From positions 1,302,001 through 1,366,000 of the forward strand of contig JAXHMJ010000005.1 of NCBI GenBank assembly GCA_034521575.1: a stretch of 64,000 nt of DNA. Direction: 5' to 3'. The position numbers and the translations under genes were made by a program. This document shows, piece by piece, positions 1 to 9,069 of the stretch. The notes under the pieces were generated by a model. That model was not told the DNA's origin, searched no databases, and was given only the letters and a program-made list of their open reading frames with translations. Numbering within the stretch: the stretch's first letter is position 1; every line of letters starts with the position of its first letter. The stretch comes from a candidate division KSB1 bacterium. Lineage in GTDB: Bacteria; Zhuqueibacterota; Zhuqueibacteria; Residuimicrobiales; Krinioviventaceae.

Positions 1-1
1 C

Positions 2-514
2 AACGACCTGTTCTATCGGCTGAATGTGGTCTCTCTTGCGATGCCTCCGCTCCGGGACCGCAAAGAAGATATTCCGCTGCTGGCGGAATATTTCCGCAAA
101 AAATTTTCAGTAGAACTGCGCAAAAAGGTGAGACCGTTTACGCGGAATGCCATGCAAATGCTTATGGATCATCACTGGCCTGGCAACATTCGTGAACTGC
201 GCAACCTGCTTGAACGAGCGATTTTGATCGCAAAACCCGGCAAACCCATTGCTTCACATGCTCTAAACATGCCGGGAACCGCCTATTTCGAGGCCGGAGC
301 CCATGAAAAAAGGCAAGAAGAACGCGACGGAACCAATTTCAAAACATTGAACCTTCAGGAACTGGAACGGCAAGCCATCGTCACCGCGCTGATGCGCGCA
401 AAATGGGTGCAGCGGGATGCGGCAAAACTGCTGGGCATTTCCCCCCGGGTTTTAAACTACAAGGTATCACAGCACGACATCAGACATGAGAAATGGCGAA
501 AATATCATGATTAA
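2..514 (+). CDS. sigma-54-dependent transcriptional activator, C-terminal part
   Basis: The reading frame is open from base 2, so the gene enters from outside the window. The first residues (NDLFYRLNVV, then PPLRDRKEDIPLL) are the conserved C-terminal part of the AAA+ sigma-54 interaction domain, followed by the HHWPGNIREL motif. The last 45 residues form a Fis-type helix-turn-helix (RDAAKLLGISPRVLNYK). The family remodels RNA polymerase-sigma54 at -24/-12 promoters, usually under a two-component or signal-sensing N-terminal domain, which is not visible here. It lies directly upstream of the exopolysaccharide operon and probably controls it, but I see no clear -24/-12 element in the short gap at 1119-1195. 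Confidence 0.93.
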   Translation, partial: NDLFYRLNVVSLAMPPLRDRKEDIPLLAEYFRKKFSVELRKKVRPFTRNAMQMLMDHHWPGNIRELRNLLERAILIAKPGKPIASHALNMPGTAYFEAGAHEKRQEERDGTNFKTLNLQELERQAIVTALMRAKWVQRDAAKLLGISPRVLNYKVSQHDIRHEKWRKYHD

Positions 515-1118
515 CCAGCTTAAACGGATCAACTTCCGGAACACGTTGAAAATACTAATCATCACCTCTCTGCTATTGATTCCTGTTGAATCAATAGCGC
601 TTACATTGGTCTGGGACCCCGTTCAAAACGATGATATTCTCTGCTACAAAGTCTACTGGGGACGCGAATCCGGACGCTACACGAATTCCAAGTACGTGGG
701 CAAAGAAACACAATATAAAATCACTTTTGAGGACAGTGTTGTCTATTATATCACCGTGACTGCGATCGACATGTGGGGCAATGAAAGCAATTATGGCTCT
801 GAAATCAAACTGATCGGCGGTGTGTCAGAGCCGGTTGACCGTGAGGACAGCGCCGCGCTGAGTCTTTATCCGAATCCGGCCCAAACCCATATCAACATCC
901 AATTTAATTTGGAAAAAAGGCAGAATGTGTACATCAGCGTTTACAATATCATGGGGCAAAAAGTGACGACTCTAATCGAGCAATCATTCAGCCGCGGCAG
1001 TCACACAGTCCATTGGAACAGAATGTCTGCAAACGGCGGATTAGCAGCTGCCGGCATTTATTACTGCCGGATCCGGACTGATTCTCAAACGACCATACAG
1101 AAAATTACGTTGCTTTAA
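507..1118 (+). CDS. secreted FN3-like protein with T9SS type A sorting domain
   Basis: About 203 residues. The N-terminus has a basic stretch and a hydrophobic core ending near VESIA, a likely signal peptide. Residues ~35-110 look like a fibronectin type III domain (LVWDP..., YYITVTAID). The last ~75 residues start at LSLYPNPAQTHINIQF and carry the YNIMGQKV and AAGIYYCRI motifs of the T9SS type A sorting domain, so the protein is probably exported and then handled by a PorU-type sortase. An ATG at 486 is in frame; I prefer 507 because the signal peptide begins properly there. The gene overlaps the end of the activator gene by 8 bases, so the two are probably co-transcribed. Its role in the polysaccharide cluster is unknown. 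Confidence 0.8.
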   Translation: MINQLKRINFRNTLKILIITSLLLIPVESIALTLVWDPVQNDDILCYKVYWGRESGRYTNSKYVGKETQYKITFEDSVVYYITVTAIDMWGNESNYGSEIKLIGGVSEPVDREDSAALSLYPNPAQTHINIQFNLEKRQNVYISVYNIMGQKVTTLIEQSFSRGSHTVHWNRMSANGGLAAAGIYYCRIRTDSQTTIQKITLL

Positions 1119-1142
1119 AAATTTCATTATATTGCAATAAAC

Positions 1143-1179
1143 TATTGAAATAATCGGTATGGTTGTCTATATTTCAATA
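1143..1179. promoter_or_regulatory. 10-bp inverted repeat upstream of the exopolysaccharide operon
   Basis: TATTGAAATA (1143-1152) and its exact reverse complement TATTTCAATA (1170-1179) flank a 17-base spacer, 17 bases before the Wza-like start codon at 1196. It could be a regulator binding site or a stem-loop in the leader; the flanking sequence is AT-rich and there is no T-run that would make it a good terminator. Confidence 0.45.
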
Positions 1180-1195
1180 AAAACAAGGGTCTTTT

Positions 1196-3124
1196 ATGAT
1201 AAAGCGCATCCTCACCGCCCTGATGATGCTGGCGCCGGCAGTGTCTGTTCTGGCCCAAAGCAGCCAGGATGTATCGCAGATTGGGCAGACTCCGGTTACC
1301 GGTGCCGGTGAGAGTCAGCAAATATCAAAAGCTTCAGCCGCCCCCCAAGGCGATCTTCAGCGATTTGGCGCCAATTTATTCAGCGGCCGCACAGCGGAAA
1401 TCAATGCAGCCGGTTCTCTCCCCTCAGATTACCAGCTGGGTCCCGGCGATCAACTGGCCGTGTATATGGGTGGCAAAGTTCAGCAAGAGTTTGACCTCGC
1501 CGTCACAGCTGACGGTAAACTGTACGTTCCCAATATCGGGGTCATCTCTGTGAACGGCATGACCATGAACCGTTTTAAAGGCGAACTCGATCGCAATCTC
1601 AAACAATATTACAGCGATTATTCCCTGGACGTGATGCTGGCGCGTCCGAAACAGATCGGAGTCAGTGTCATCGGCGAAGTCACAAATCCCGGTAATTATA
1701 CCGCCGGCGCTCTGGCCGGCGTGCTTGATTTACTGATCATGGCACAGGGACCGACCCCCAACGGCTCGCTCCGCAATGTGCAATTGTACCGCCGGGACAC
1801 TCTGTATGCGCGCATCGACCTGTATAACTTTATTCTCCGGCCGGTCGGCCACAAACCCGTTGTCCTTCAGAGCGGCGACCGGCTGTATGTGCCGATCCGG
1901 CAGGCTTCAGTGGATATTGCCGGTGAAATCAACCGGCAAGCCAATTATGAACTGAATCCTGTGCAAACAGAACATTTGAGCGACCTGTTAAAATTGGCCG
2001 GCGGATTTACGGATATTGCGCTCCGGGAAGAGATCAAAATACAGAATATCAATGCCAATGGAGTGGCAACGGTTCAATATGCTGATTTTGGCTCCTATCC
2101 GGATATTGACCCGGCTGAAGACCCGGTTCTGTGCAACAACGACAGTATTTACGTGTTTGCCAAAACGATCAAATCACCTGCACAGCAAGTATCCATATAC
2201 GGAGAGGTAAAACGTGCCGGCAGTTATCCGTGGCAGGAAAACATCAGAGTCAGCGATTTGATCCTTATGGCCGGCGGACTAACACGAAGCGCCTATCTGC
2301 TGCGCGGCGAAGTGGCCACCATCGATTTGAATGAGGCTCCGGGAATTAGCTCTTTTAATGTACAGAATGTTCTGAATCGACAAACCGCTCCTATCATCCT
2401 GCAGCCGGATGACCAGGTGTTTATCCGGCGCATTCCCGACTGGGAAATGGGACCAACCGTTGATATCCAGGGTGAAGTGCAGTTTCCCGGCACGTATCCC
2501 ATCACCCAAAATTCGACTTTTCTCAGTTCTGTGATTCAGGCTGCCGGCGGACCAACCTCGAACGCCATGCTGCGCGAAGCCAGGCTCATGCGACAACAGG
2601 CCGTAATACCGGAAGACAAGGAATTTCAGCGCTTGTCTAAAATGCAGGCCGCGGACATGACGGACTCGGAATATGAATATTATGTTATGAAACAGAACAC
2701 CCGCGATATCAAAGAAATTGTGGTCGATTTTCAGAAACTGATTGTTGAGCAGGGCAGCACAGAAGATATTAAGCTCAAGGACGGGGACACTATACATATT
2801 CCCCCCAAGCCGCAGATTGTGTTCGTGACCGGCCGCGTATCCCAACCCGGCGGTGTGCTTTATCACCCGGGACGTTCTATCAATTATTATATTTCTCAGG
2901 CCGGCGGTTACACCTGGGATGCATCCAGAAACCGCGCCAAGGTCATCAAATTATCCGGGATGATCCTGGAAAAAAATAAAGTTAAAAGTCTGGATCCCGG
3001 TGACCGAATCTGGATTCCACGTAAAAAGGATGTCGATGTCTGGCAGGCATTTCAGGACATTGTCATGGTCATGGGACAACTGGCCACGGTGTACCTGGTA
3101 TTGCGTAACGCTGCTGAAAAATAA
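1196..3124 (+). CDS. polysaccharide export outer-membrane protein, Wza-like (Poly_export + SLBB)
   Basis: 642 residues with a clear signal peptide (cleavage near SVLAQS). A Poly_export domain follows at about residues 75-150 (YQLGPGDQL... is its hallmark). After it come several SLBB repeats, each recognisable by a G-E/G-x-V-x-x-PG motif (VIGEVTNPGNY, IYGEVKRAGSY, IQGEVQFPGTY, VTGRVSQPGG). Wza-type proteins form the outer-membrane exit channel for capsule or exopolysaccharide. E. coli Wza has about 380 residues; this one is longer because it has extra SLBB repeats, as is common in FCB bacteria. First gene of the run Wza-Wzz-acyltransferase-Wzi-Wzx. Confidence 0.93.
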   Translation: MIKRILTALMMLAPAVSVLAQSSQDVSQIGQTPVTGAGESQQISKASAAPQGDLQRFGANLFSGRTAEINAAGSLPSDYQLGPGDQLAVYMGGKVQQEFDLAVTADGKLYVPNIGVISVNGMTMNRFKGELDRNLKQYYSDYSLDVMLARPKQIGVSVIGEVTNPGNYTAGALAGVLDLLIMAQGPTPNGSLRNVQLYRRDTLYARIDLYNFILRPVGHKPVVLQSGDRLYVPIRQASVDIAGEINRQANYELNPVQTEHLSDLLKLAGGFTDIALREEIKIQNINANGVATVQYADFGSYPDIDPAEDPVLCNNDSIYVFAKTIKSPAQQVSIYGEVKRAGSYPWQENIRVSDLILMAGGLTRSAYLLRGEVATIDLNEAPGISSFNVQNVLNRQTAPIILQPDDQVFIRRIPDWEMGPTVDIQGEVQFPGTYPITQNSTFLSSVIQAAGGPTSNAMLREARLMRQQAVIPEDKEFQRLSKMQAADMTDSEYEYYVMKQNTRDIKEIVVDFQKLIVEQGSTEDIKLKDGDTIHIPPKPQIVFVTGRVSQPGGVLYHPGRSINYYISQAGGYTWDASRNRAKVIKLSGMILEKNKVKSLDPGDRIWIPRKKDVDVWQAFQDIVMVMGQLATVYLVLRNAAEK

Positions 3125-3132
3125 TCAGGTTG

Positions 3133-4404
3133 ATGAATATGCAAACAACACAACCCTCCCAAAAAGAAACACGGCTCAGCGATCTGCTGATGGTCCTTCT
3201 GGACTATCGCTGGATTATTCTCCGCAATACACTGATCACGTGTATTGCAGCCATTCTGCTCACCTTTGTTCTGCCGAAAAAGTGGACAGCCGAAACCACA
3301 TTGATGCCGCCTGAGGAAAACAGTCGCCCGGGCATGTCGTCCATGATGGAAGGCGTGGATCTACCCGGCTTTTCGTTCTCCAAGCAGACCTCTTCCACGG
3401 ATTTACTGCTGGAACTTTTAAAAAGCCGCAGTCTGAGCAGCGCCATCCTGCAGCGCACCTTTGTCAGCGACAATGACACCCTGCCGTTATACAAAATAGC
3501 GGGATTCTCCTCTGTGAGCGTCGGCACACAAAAAATGTATAAAATAGCAGAATTTATGAAATCAAAGCAGGGCATTATTTCCATCCGGGTCGAGCTTGGT
3601 GATCCGGATTTGTCCGCGCGTGTAGCCAACGCCTTTGTCGAAGAACTGGACCGCTTCAATCAGCAGAAAAGCGTGTCGCGGGCCAAAAACTCGCGTCTTT
3701 ACATTGAAGAACAGTTGGAAAACACACACGAACAACTTGTATCCGCGACAAAACGTCTGGCTGAATTTCAGCAGAAAAACCGCGCGGTGTCTCTGGAAAA
3801 CCAGATGCAGGCGTCATTTGAGCAAACCGGTCAGCTCAAAGCCCAAATCATCGCAAAGGAAATCAATATTTCCATGATGCAAGAGGCCATGAAACCGCAA
3901 AATCCGCAGCTCATTCGCGCCAAACAGGAACTCAAGGAAATGAAAAAACGCTACGCAGACCTGCAAATCGGCAGCGATTCGTCGCATATTGATACCACCG
4001 ATATTTACGTGCCGTTTCTGGATGTACCCAAAATAGCTATTCAGATTGCAGAACTCAAGCGCGATGTTCAGGTGCAGGAAACCGTATGGGAATTGTTGAA
4101 TCGTCAGTATTATCAGGCCAAAATTGAAGAGGCGCGCAACACGCCTACGGTACAGGTTCTGGACCCGGCGGTTCCGCCGCCTTTCCGCAGCGCTCCGCAG
4201 CGAAAATTGATTGTGATCGCGTTAACGCTGTTGGGATTTGTGTTCAGCATTTTTTATGCATTTGCCGATCACACCTACAACAACCTGAATGAGGCATCTG
4301 AAGAAAAACAGAAACTGCAAACCGTTTCCCGAACCCTGTCCGGAGACGCACAGCGTATCAGAAGCAAACTAAAAACACTCACTCGATCCCGCAAACGAGG
4401 ATAA
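3133..4404 (+). CDS. polysaccharide chain-length determinant, Wzz/GNVR family
   Basis: About 423 residues. A transmembrane segment near residues 27-48 and a second near the C-terminus (~355-375) bracket a long periplasmic, coiled-coil-rich region (roughly 170-250), the usual Wzz topology. The sequence PPEENSRPG following the first membrane segment, and VLDPAVPPPFRSAPQRK just before the second, are typical of GNVR-domain proteins. There is no tyrosine-kinase domain. It lies 8 bases after wza-like and 2 bases before the acyltransferase, so it is in the operon. TTG 3130, ATG 3133 and ATG 3139 are all possible starts. Confidence 0.9.
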   Translation: MNMQTTQPSQKETRLSDLLMVLLDYRWIILRNTLITCIAAILLTFVLPKKWTAETTLMPPEENSRPGMSSMMEGVDLPGFSFSKQTSSTDLLLELLKSRSLSSAILQRTFVSDNDTLPLYKIAGFSSVSVGTQKMYKIAEFMKSKQGIISIRVELGDPDLSARVANAFVEELDRFNQQKSVSRAKNSRLYIEEQLENTHEQLVSATKRLAEFQQKNRAVSLENQMQASFEQTGQLKAQIIAKEINISMMQEAMKPQNPQLIRAKQELKEMKKRYADLQIGSDSSHIDTTDIYVPFLDVPKIAIQIAELKRDVQVQETVWELLNRQYYQAKIEEARNTPTVQVLDPAVPPPFRSAPQRKLIVIALTLLGFVFSIFYAFADHTYNNLNEASEEKQKLQTVSRTLSGDAQRIRSKLKTLTRSRKRG

Positions 4405-4406
4405 AC

Positions 4407-5156
4407 ATGACACAAGTTATATCACCCAGCGCTCATATTGGCGAAGGAACTGAACTAAAGGAATTTGTGGTTCTGGAAGATGATGTTCGAATCGGAAAAA
4501 ACTGCATACTTGGTCACCATGTGGTGATTCACGCCGGAACCCAAATCGGCGACCATACCCGCATCGATGACTTTAGCGTTGTCGGTAAAGAGCCGATGCG
4601 CGCCAAACGCAGTATCTTCAAACAAGAGGACCTGGAGCCGGCGCGCGTGGGCGAACACTGCTTGATCGGAGCTCACGCCGTGGTGTACCGCGGCAGCCGG
4701 TTGCACGGCCACAATCTCGTCGCGGACGGCGCCGCCGTGCGCGAACAGGTGGAAATCGGCGAATACACCATTATCGGCCGCAATGCCACTATTGAGAACA
4801 AAACCCGGGTAGGCAAAAAATGCAAACTGGAAACCAACTGTTATATCACGGCCTATTCGGAGATTGAAGATTATTGTTTTATCGCGCCGGGTGTGCACAC
4901 CACCAACGATAACTTTCTGGGCCGCACCCGGGAACGCTTTAAGCATTTCAAGGGAATCACGGTCAAACGCGGCGGACGCATTGGCGGCCACGCGGTTATT
5001 TTACCCGGCGTGGTCATTGGAAAAGATGCCGTGGTCGGCGCCGGCGCGATTGTGACCCGTGACGTACCGGCCCGTAAAACCGTCATCGGACAACCGGCCC
5101 GGGTGTTCCGCGACGTCCCGGAAGCGCAGCTGCTGGAAAACCAGGACTGGGACTGA
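4407..5156 (+). CDS. left-handed beta-helix acyltransferase (LpxA/WbpD-like hexapeptide family)
   Basis: 249 residues made almost entirely of hexapeptide repeats ([LIV]-G-x4), for example VRIGKN, TQIGDH, VEIGEY and VVIGKDAVVGAGAIV, ending with IGQPARVF. This is the trimeric left-handed beta-helix fold of sugar N- or O-acyltransferases such as WbpD/WlbB. The substrate cannot be read from sequence, but the position inside an exopolysaccharide operon suggests acetylation of a nucleotide sugar or glycan. Confidence 0.88.
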   Translation: MTQVISPSAHIGEGTELKEFVVLEDDVRIGKNCILGHHVVIHAGTQIGDHTRIDDFSVVGKEPMRAKRSIFKQEDLEPARVGEHCLIGAHAVVYRGSRLHGHNLVADGAAVREQVEIGEYTIIGRNATIENKTRVGKKCKLETNCYITAYSEIEDYCFIAPGVHTTNDNFLGRTRERFKHFKGITVKRGGRIGGHAVILPGVVIGKDAVVGAGAIVTRDVPARKTVIGQPARVFRDVPEAQLLENQDWD

Positions 5157-5235
5157 GACAAATCGGTTTAACCGCATCCTGATGCGGCCAAACATCTTTC
5201 AGCTGGCAGAGAACCCGTCATGTTTTGTCAAACAT

Positions 5236-6900
5236 ATGCATAACCATAAAATAAAAACATTGCTGATCCTGTGTTTGTTCGCCGACTTTTTTATGGGAAA
5301 TCCGGCGGCTCAGAGCATCTATGTTCCGCTCAATCACTGGGCTTATGAGCTGTTGGACCGTCTGGAGACCAAAAAACAAATCCACGCTGCCCTGAACAGC
5401 ACCCGCCCCATGACCCGGGATCAGATGATCAGCGCTCTGCAGCGCCTTGATCCCAAAGCAGTACTCACACCAATTGATCAGCAACAGATCGAACAACTGA
5501 AACAGGCCTGGTATATGGACTGGCCGCAGCAAGATGCGCCAAACACCACACGCTGGACACAGTTAGCCCAATCGTCCCGTATCGATCCCTGGCTGCCCGA
5601 TCTGATTTACCGCGACGGTGTGCACCTGTTTTCGGCTCAAACCGGACCTCTCCAGGTATACGGCAATCCGATTGTCATCCGCAGCCGCAGCTACGCAACC
5701 GCCGATACCCTGGACGGCATAGAGCGCGAATTCAGCGACGGTAACGGGGTCATGCTGTGGGGACAACTCGGAGCCTTTTCGTTTTTAACGGATGTACGCG
5801 ATACCCGGGATTACGGTGATCGCGCCTATCCGCGCGGCAATGCCACAGACTTTGGTCTCGGTTTTGTCCAGGGCAGCAAAGGACAAATGTACCATGACGA
5901 AACCACGGCCTATATCAATTATCACAACAACTATCTGGATATCCTGTACGGCAAAGCAAAGAACCAGTGGGGCCCCGGCCGCACCGGACAGTTGATGCTC
6001 TCTGACGCCGCCACCAGCTACGACCAGATCAAACTGCAAATTTCCTTGCCTCACCTGAAATATACGACTATGCTCGCCTGGCTGAAACATTACACCACAG
6101 ACTATTTTTTCGGAAATGCACAAACCAAATATTTGGCCGCGCACCGACTCGAATTTTCCCCCTGGAACTGGCTGGAACTGGGTCTCCAGGAATCCATTGT
6201 CTATGCCGGCCGCACATTTGAACCCGGATATCTGAATCCGGTTATGTTTTTTCGTTCCGCCGAGCACTATCTCGGAGATCAGGACAACGCGCTCATGGGA
6301 CTCACATGGAATTTGAAACTCCCCCGGCGCACCCGGTTTTACGGTGAACTGCTCATCGATGATATGACCACCGGAAAACTGGGAACCGGATACTATGGCA
6401 ACAAATACGCCTGGCTCTGTGGTTTTAAGCATATCGATCTGTTTTCTCTGCCCAATCTGGATCTGGGCGCCGAATATGTGCGCATCCGGCCGCTGGTGTA
6501 TTCACACAAAGAACCGATGACCCGCTACCAGCATTTCAGCACTCCAATGGGTTACCCCACCGGTCCGCATACACAAACAGCCATCCTGGACTTGTCCTAC
6601 CGGCCGCACTACCGATTTCAGATTCAGACTTTGGTTCAGCATAGTGTCCGATATGAGAACAGCGGTGTCAATACCGGCGGAGATATAAACGATCCCGTCA
6701 TCTCCGGCGGACCGCTGTATATCAAGTTCGGGGAAGGACTGGACATGCCCTCTACGTCCTTTGATTTGTATCTTGATGTTCAGTTGGCGCTCAACCTGCA
6801 TATCAAAGCCGGATACTCTTATTCAAGGGGGAAATCTGCGAACCGGACAGACATCACCCGTCGTCAATGGACGTTGTCGTTTACATGGAACACTCTCTGA
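5236..6900 (+). CDS. capsule assembly protein, Wzi-like outer-membrane barrel
   Basis: I choose ATG 5236 because it begins a signal peptide (MHNHKIKTLLILCLFADFF... cleavage near NPAAQS); upstream in-frame codons only overlap the acyltransferase gene. The 554-residue product has an N-terminal helical part (NHWAYELLDRLE...) and then alternating aromatic/polar strands, with the GKAKNQWGPGRTGQLMLS and PGYLNPVMFFRS motifs typical of Wzi-family proteins. Wzi is an outer-membrane barrel that binds exported capsule and anchors it to the cell. The gene ends one base before the flippase start. Confidence 0.85.
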   Translation: MHNHKIKTLLILCLFADFFMGNPAAQSIYVPLNHWAYELLDRLETKKQIHAALNSTRPMTRDQMISALQRLDPKAVLTPIDQQQIEQLKQAWYMDWPQQDAPNTTRWTQLAQSSRIDPWLPDLIYRDGVHLFSAQTGPLQVYGNPIVIRSRSYATADTLDGIEREFSDGNGVMLWGQLGAFSFLTDVRDTRDYGDRAYPRGNATDFGLGFVQGSKGQMYHDETTAYINYHNNYLDILYGKAKNQWGPGRTGQLMLSDAATSYDQIKLQISLPHLKYTTMLAWLKHYTTDYFFGNAQTKYLAAHRLEFSPWNWLELGLQESIVYAGRTFEPGYLNPVMFFRSAEHYLGDQDNALMGLTWNLKLPRRTRFYGELLIDDMTTGKLGTGYYGNKYAWLCGFKHIDLFSLPNLDLGAEYVRIRPLVYSHKEPMTRYQHFSTPMGYPTGPHTQTAILDLSYRPHYRFQIQTLVQHSVRYENSGVNTGGDINDPVISGGPLYIKFGEGLDMPSTSFDLYLDVQLALNLHIKAGYSYSRGKSANRTDITRRQWTLSFTWNTL

Positions 6901-6901
6901 T

Positions 6902-8410
6902 ATGTCTGACTCTATTTCAGAACCCGGACAGCTTTACCAAAGCAAACACATTGCCCGTAACAGCTTGTACAATATCCTGGGGCAAATTCTCCCTTTTCTC
7001 GCAGCCCTGATCGCCATCCCGTTGCTCATTCAGGGCATCGGCAAAGAGAGGTTTGGTATTCTCAGTATCGGATGGATGCTGATGGGATATTTCAGCCTGC
7101 TGGATCTCGGACTGGCGCGTGTGATGACCAAACTGATCGGTGAAAAACTGGGACACGGCAAACAGGACGACATTCGCGAGATATTCTGGAGCGGTCTGTT
7201 GTTCCTCTTGCTGCTGGGTCTGTGCGCCGGCGGACTGTTGGCGCTGGCCGCCCCTGCCATTGTATCGCGTATTTTGAACATCCCTCCCGCCCTGCAGCAG
7301 GAAACCCGAGTCAGTTTTCTGCTCCTGGCCGCCGGTGTACCGCTGGTGACCACCACCACGGGACTGCGGGGAACGCTGGAAGCCTTTCAAAAATTCGGCC
7401 TTGTCAATATAGCCCGTTCCCTTAGCGGCATATTACTGTTCAGCACACCGCTGTTGCTGCTGCATTTCACGTCCGCCCTTCCCTGGTACATCCTTGCGCT
7501 ACTCATTGTCAGACTGGTGGTGGGATTGTTTTACGCTGCGATCATCAGCCGTTCGCTGCCCGCTCTGCGAAAAATGCAGACAACTTTTGAATTTCTCAAA
7601 GATATGTTCAGGCAGGGCATATGGATGTCAATCAGCAACATCCTGGGTCCGGTGATGGTGTACTTTGACCGCTTTTTCATCGGCGCCTGGCTGTCCATGG
7701 CCGCGGTTACGTTTTACGTCACTCCCTATGAAGTGGTGAGCAAATCCCTGCTCATCACCACAGCCCTGGTGCGTGTGCTGTTTCCGGCATTCTCCACCTC
7801 CTATTCGGTCAACCTCAGCCACGCCGGGGCGTTATATCGGCAGGGATTGCGCGCGCTTTACACGCTGATGTTCCCGCTTGCTATGCTTCTGATTGCCCTG
7901 GCTGAACCCGGACTGCGACTCTGGCTGGGCAGCGAATTCGCAGACAAGGGGACCCAGGTTGCGCAATGGCTGGCCATCGGATGTCTGGTCAATTCACCGG
8001 CGCAGATTGCCTTTTCACTGATTCAGGCCGCGGGCCGTGCAGACTTTACCGCCAAACTTCACATAGTGGAAATTCCGTTTTATCTTTTGCTGCTTTATGT
8101 GCTGGTGCATCGATTCGGGATCAGCGGCGCTGCCCTGGCATGGTGTCTGCGCGCTCTGATCGACAGCATTATTCTGGTCTTTTTTGCCCATCGTCTGTTA
8201 AAGAATCCCGGATGGCATAAACTGTACAGTTTGTTTTTAGCATCAACCATGGCTGCATTATTAGCAACCGCCCTGCAGGGAACGGTATTGATCACTGCAA
8301 GTTTGACAATCATTGTGCTTTTTCTTATCTTTAACTGGCATGTTTCCACCCCGGCTGAAAAGAATCATATACGCCACGTTTTAAAAATAACAAAAAGAGT
8401 GGGGAAATGA
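6902..8410 (+). CDS. Wzx-type polysaccharide flippase 1
   Basis: About 502 residues with some 12-14 predicted membrane segments, starting with SLYNILGQILPFLAALIAIP, a typical N-terminus of the oligosaccharide flippase (MOP superfamily). The protein would move undecaprenyl-linked repeat units across the inner membrane. ATG 6902 directly follows the Wzi stop. The last codons overlap the methyltransferase start (ATGA), so translation is likely coupled. A second flippase is encoded at 9862-11385. Confidence 0.92.
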   Translation: MSDSISEPGQLYQSKHIARNSLYNILGQILPFLAALIAIPLLIQGIGKERFGILSIGWMLMGYFSLLDLGLARVMTKLIGEKLGHGKQDDIREIFWSGLLFLLLLGLCAGGLLALAAPAIVSRILNIPPALQQETRVSFLLLAAGVPLVTTTTGLRGTLEAFQKFGLVNIARSLSGILLFSTPLLLLHFTSALPWYILALLIVRLVVGLFYAAIISRSLPALRKMQTTFEFLKDMFRQGIWMSISNILGPVMVYFDRFFIGAWLSMAAVTFYVTPYEVVSKSLLITTALVRVLFPAFSTSYSVNLSHAGALYRQGLRALYTLMFPLAMLLIALAEPGLRLWLGSEFADKGTQVAQWLAIGCLVNSPAQIAFSLIQAAGRADFTAKLHIVEIPFYLLLLYVLVHRFGISGAALAWCLRALIDSIILVFFAHRLLKNPGWHKLYSLFLASTMAALLATALQGTVLITASLTIIVLFLIFNWHVSTPAEKNHIRHVLKITKRVGK

Positions 8411-9069
8411 AAACCGTAATGTTTGATAAAAAAATCCACACGTATGCAGGACACAATCCTTATATTGTTCCGTTCGTCCCGCCCGACTCTTTTGTGCTTG
8501 ATGTGGGCTGCGGCACAGGTGAACTGGGTCGACGCTTGCAGAATGGCAAACATTGCCGGGTTTACGGTATCGATATTTCTCCTCAGGCACTCGTGCGGGC
8601 CCGTGAGCACTTGTACCGAACTGCTGTTGTGGATATCGAAGCTGACACCCCACAACTCCCGGATCAGAAATTTGATGTAATCATTTTGGGAGATGTGATT
8701 GAGCATTTGAGGTTTCCGGAACCGGCCCTCAAACGACTTTTACAGCTCTTGAAAACGAACGGTTTGGTCATCGTTTCCATCCCCAATGTGGCGAATATCC
8801 TGATCCGTTTGAAATTGCTGGCCGGTAAATGGCAGTATACACAATCCGGTATTATGGATGAAACACATATCCGGTTTTACACGTTTCAGAGCATGCTAAA
8901 ATTATTCGAGAACCTGGGTCTGCAGATCAAAGAATTTACCTCCATCCCCGGACGTTATTTTATCAAAAAATCCAAACGCCAAAACCCAACCCGACTCGAA
9001 CGCCTGCTCAGCCGGTGGTGGCCTGCATTATTTGCCACTCAATTTGTATTCAAACTGGAACAGCGATGA
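8407..9069 (+). CDS. class I SAM-dependent methyltransferase
   Basis: 220 residues. Motif I is FVLDVGCGTGELG (residues ~31-43), followed by an acidic residue region (VYGIDIS) and motif IV-like DVIILGDVIEHL. This is the Methyltransf_11/UbiG-like architecture found in many glycan-modifying methyltransferases. ATGA overlaps on both sides place it firmly in the polysaccharide operon; its substrate is probably a sugar or lipid-linked intermediate. Confidence 0.88.
   Translation: MKTVMFDKKIHTYAGHNPYIVPFVPPDSFVLDVGCGTGELGRRLQNGKHCRVYGIDISPQALVRAREHLYRTAVVDIEADTPQLPDQKFDVIILGDVIEHLRFPEPALKRLLQLLKTNGLVIVSIPNVANILIRLKLLAGKWQYTQSGIMDETHIRFYTFQSMLKLFENLGLQIKEFTSIPGRYFIKKSKRQNPTRLERLLSRWWPALFATQFVFKLEQR

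Noticed and set aside
2279-2866. 195-residue minus-strand frame
   Set aside because: It is antisense to the conserved SLBB-domain gene; other long antisense frames (e.g. 5785-6432, 35291-36109, 52927-53652) were left out for the same reason.
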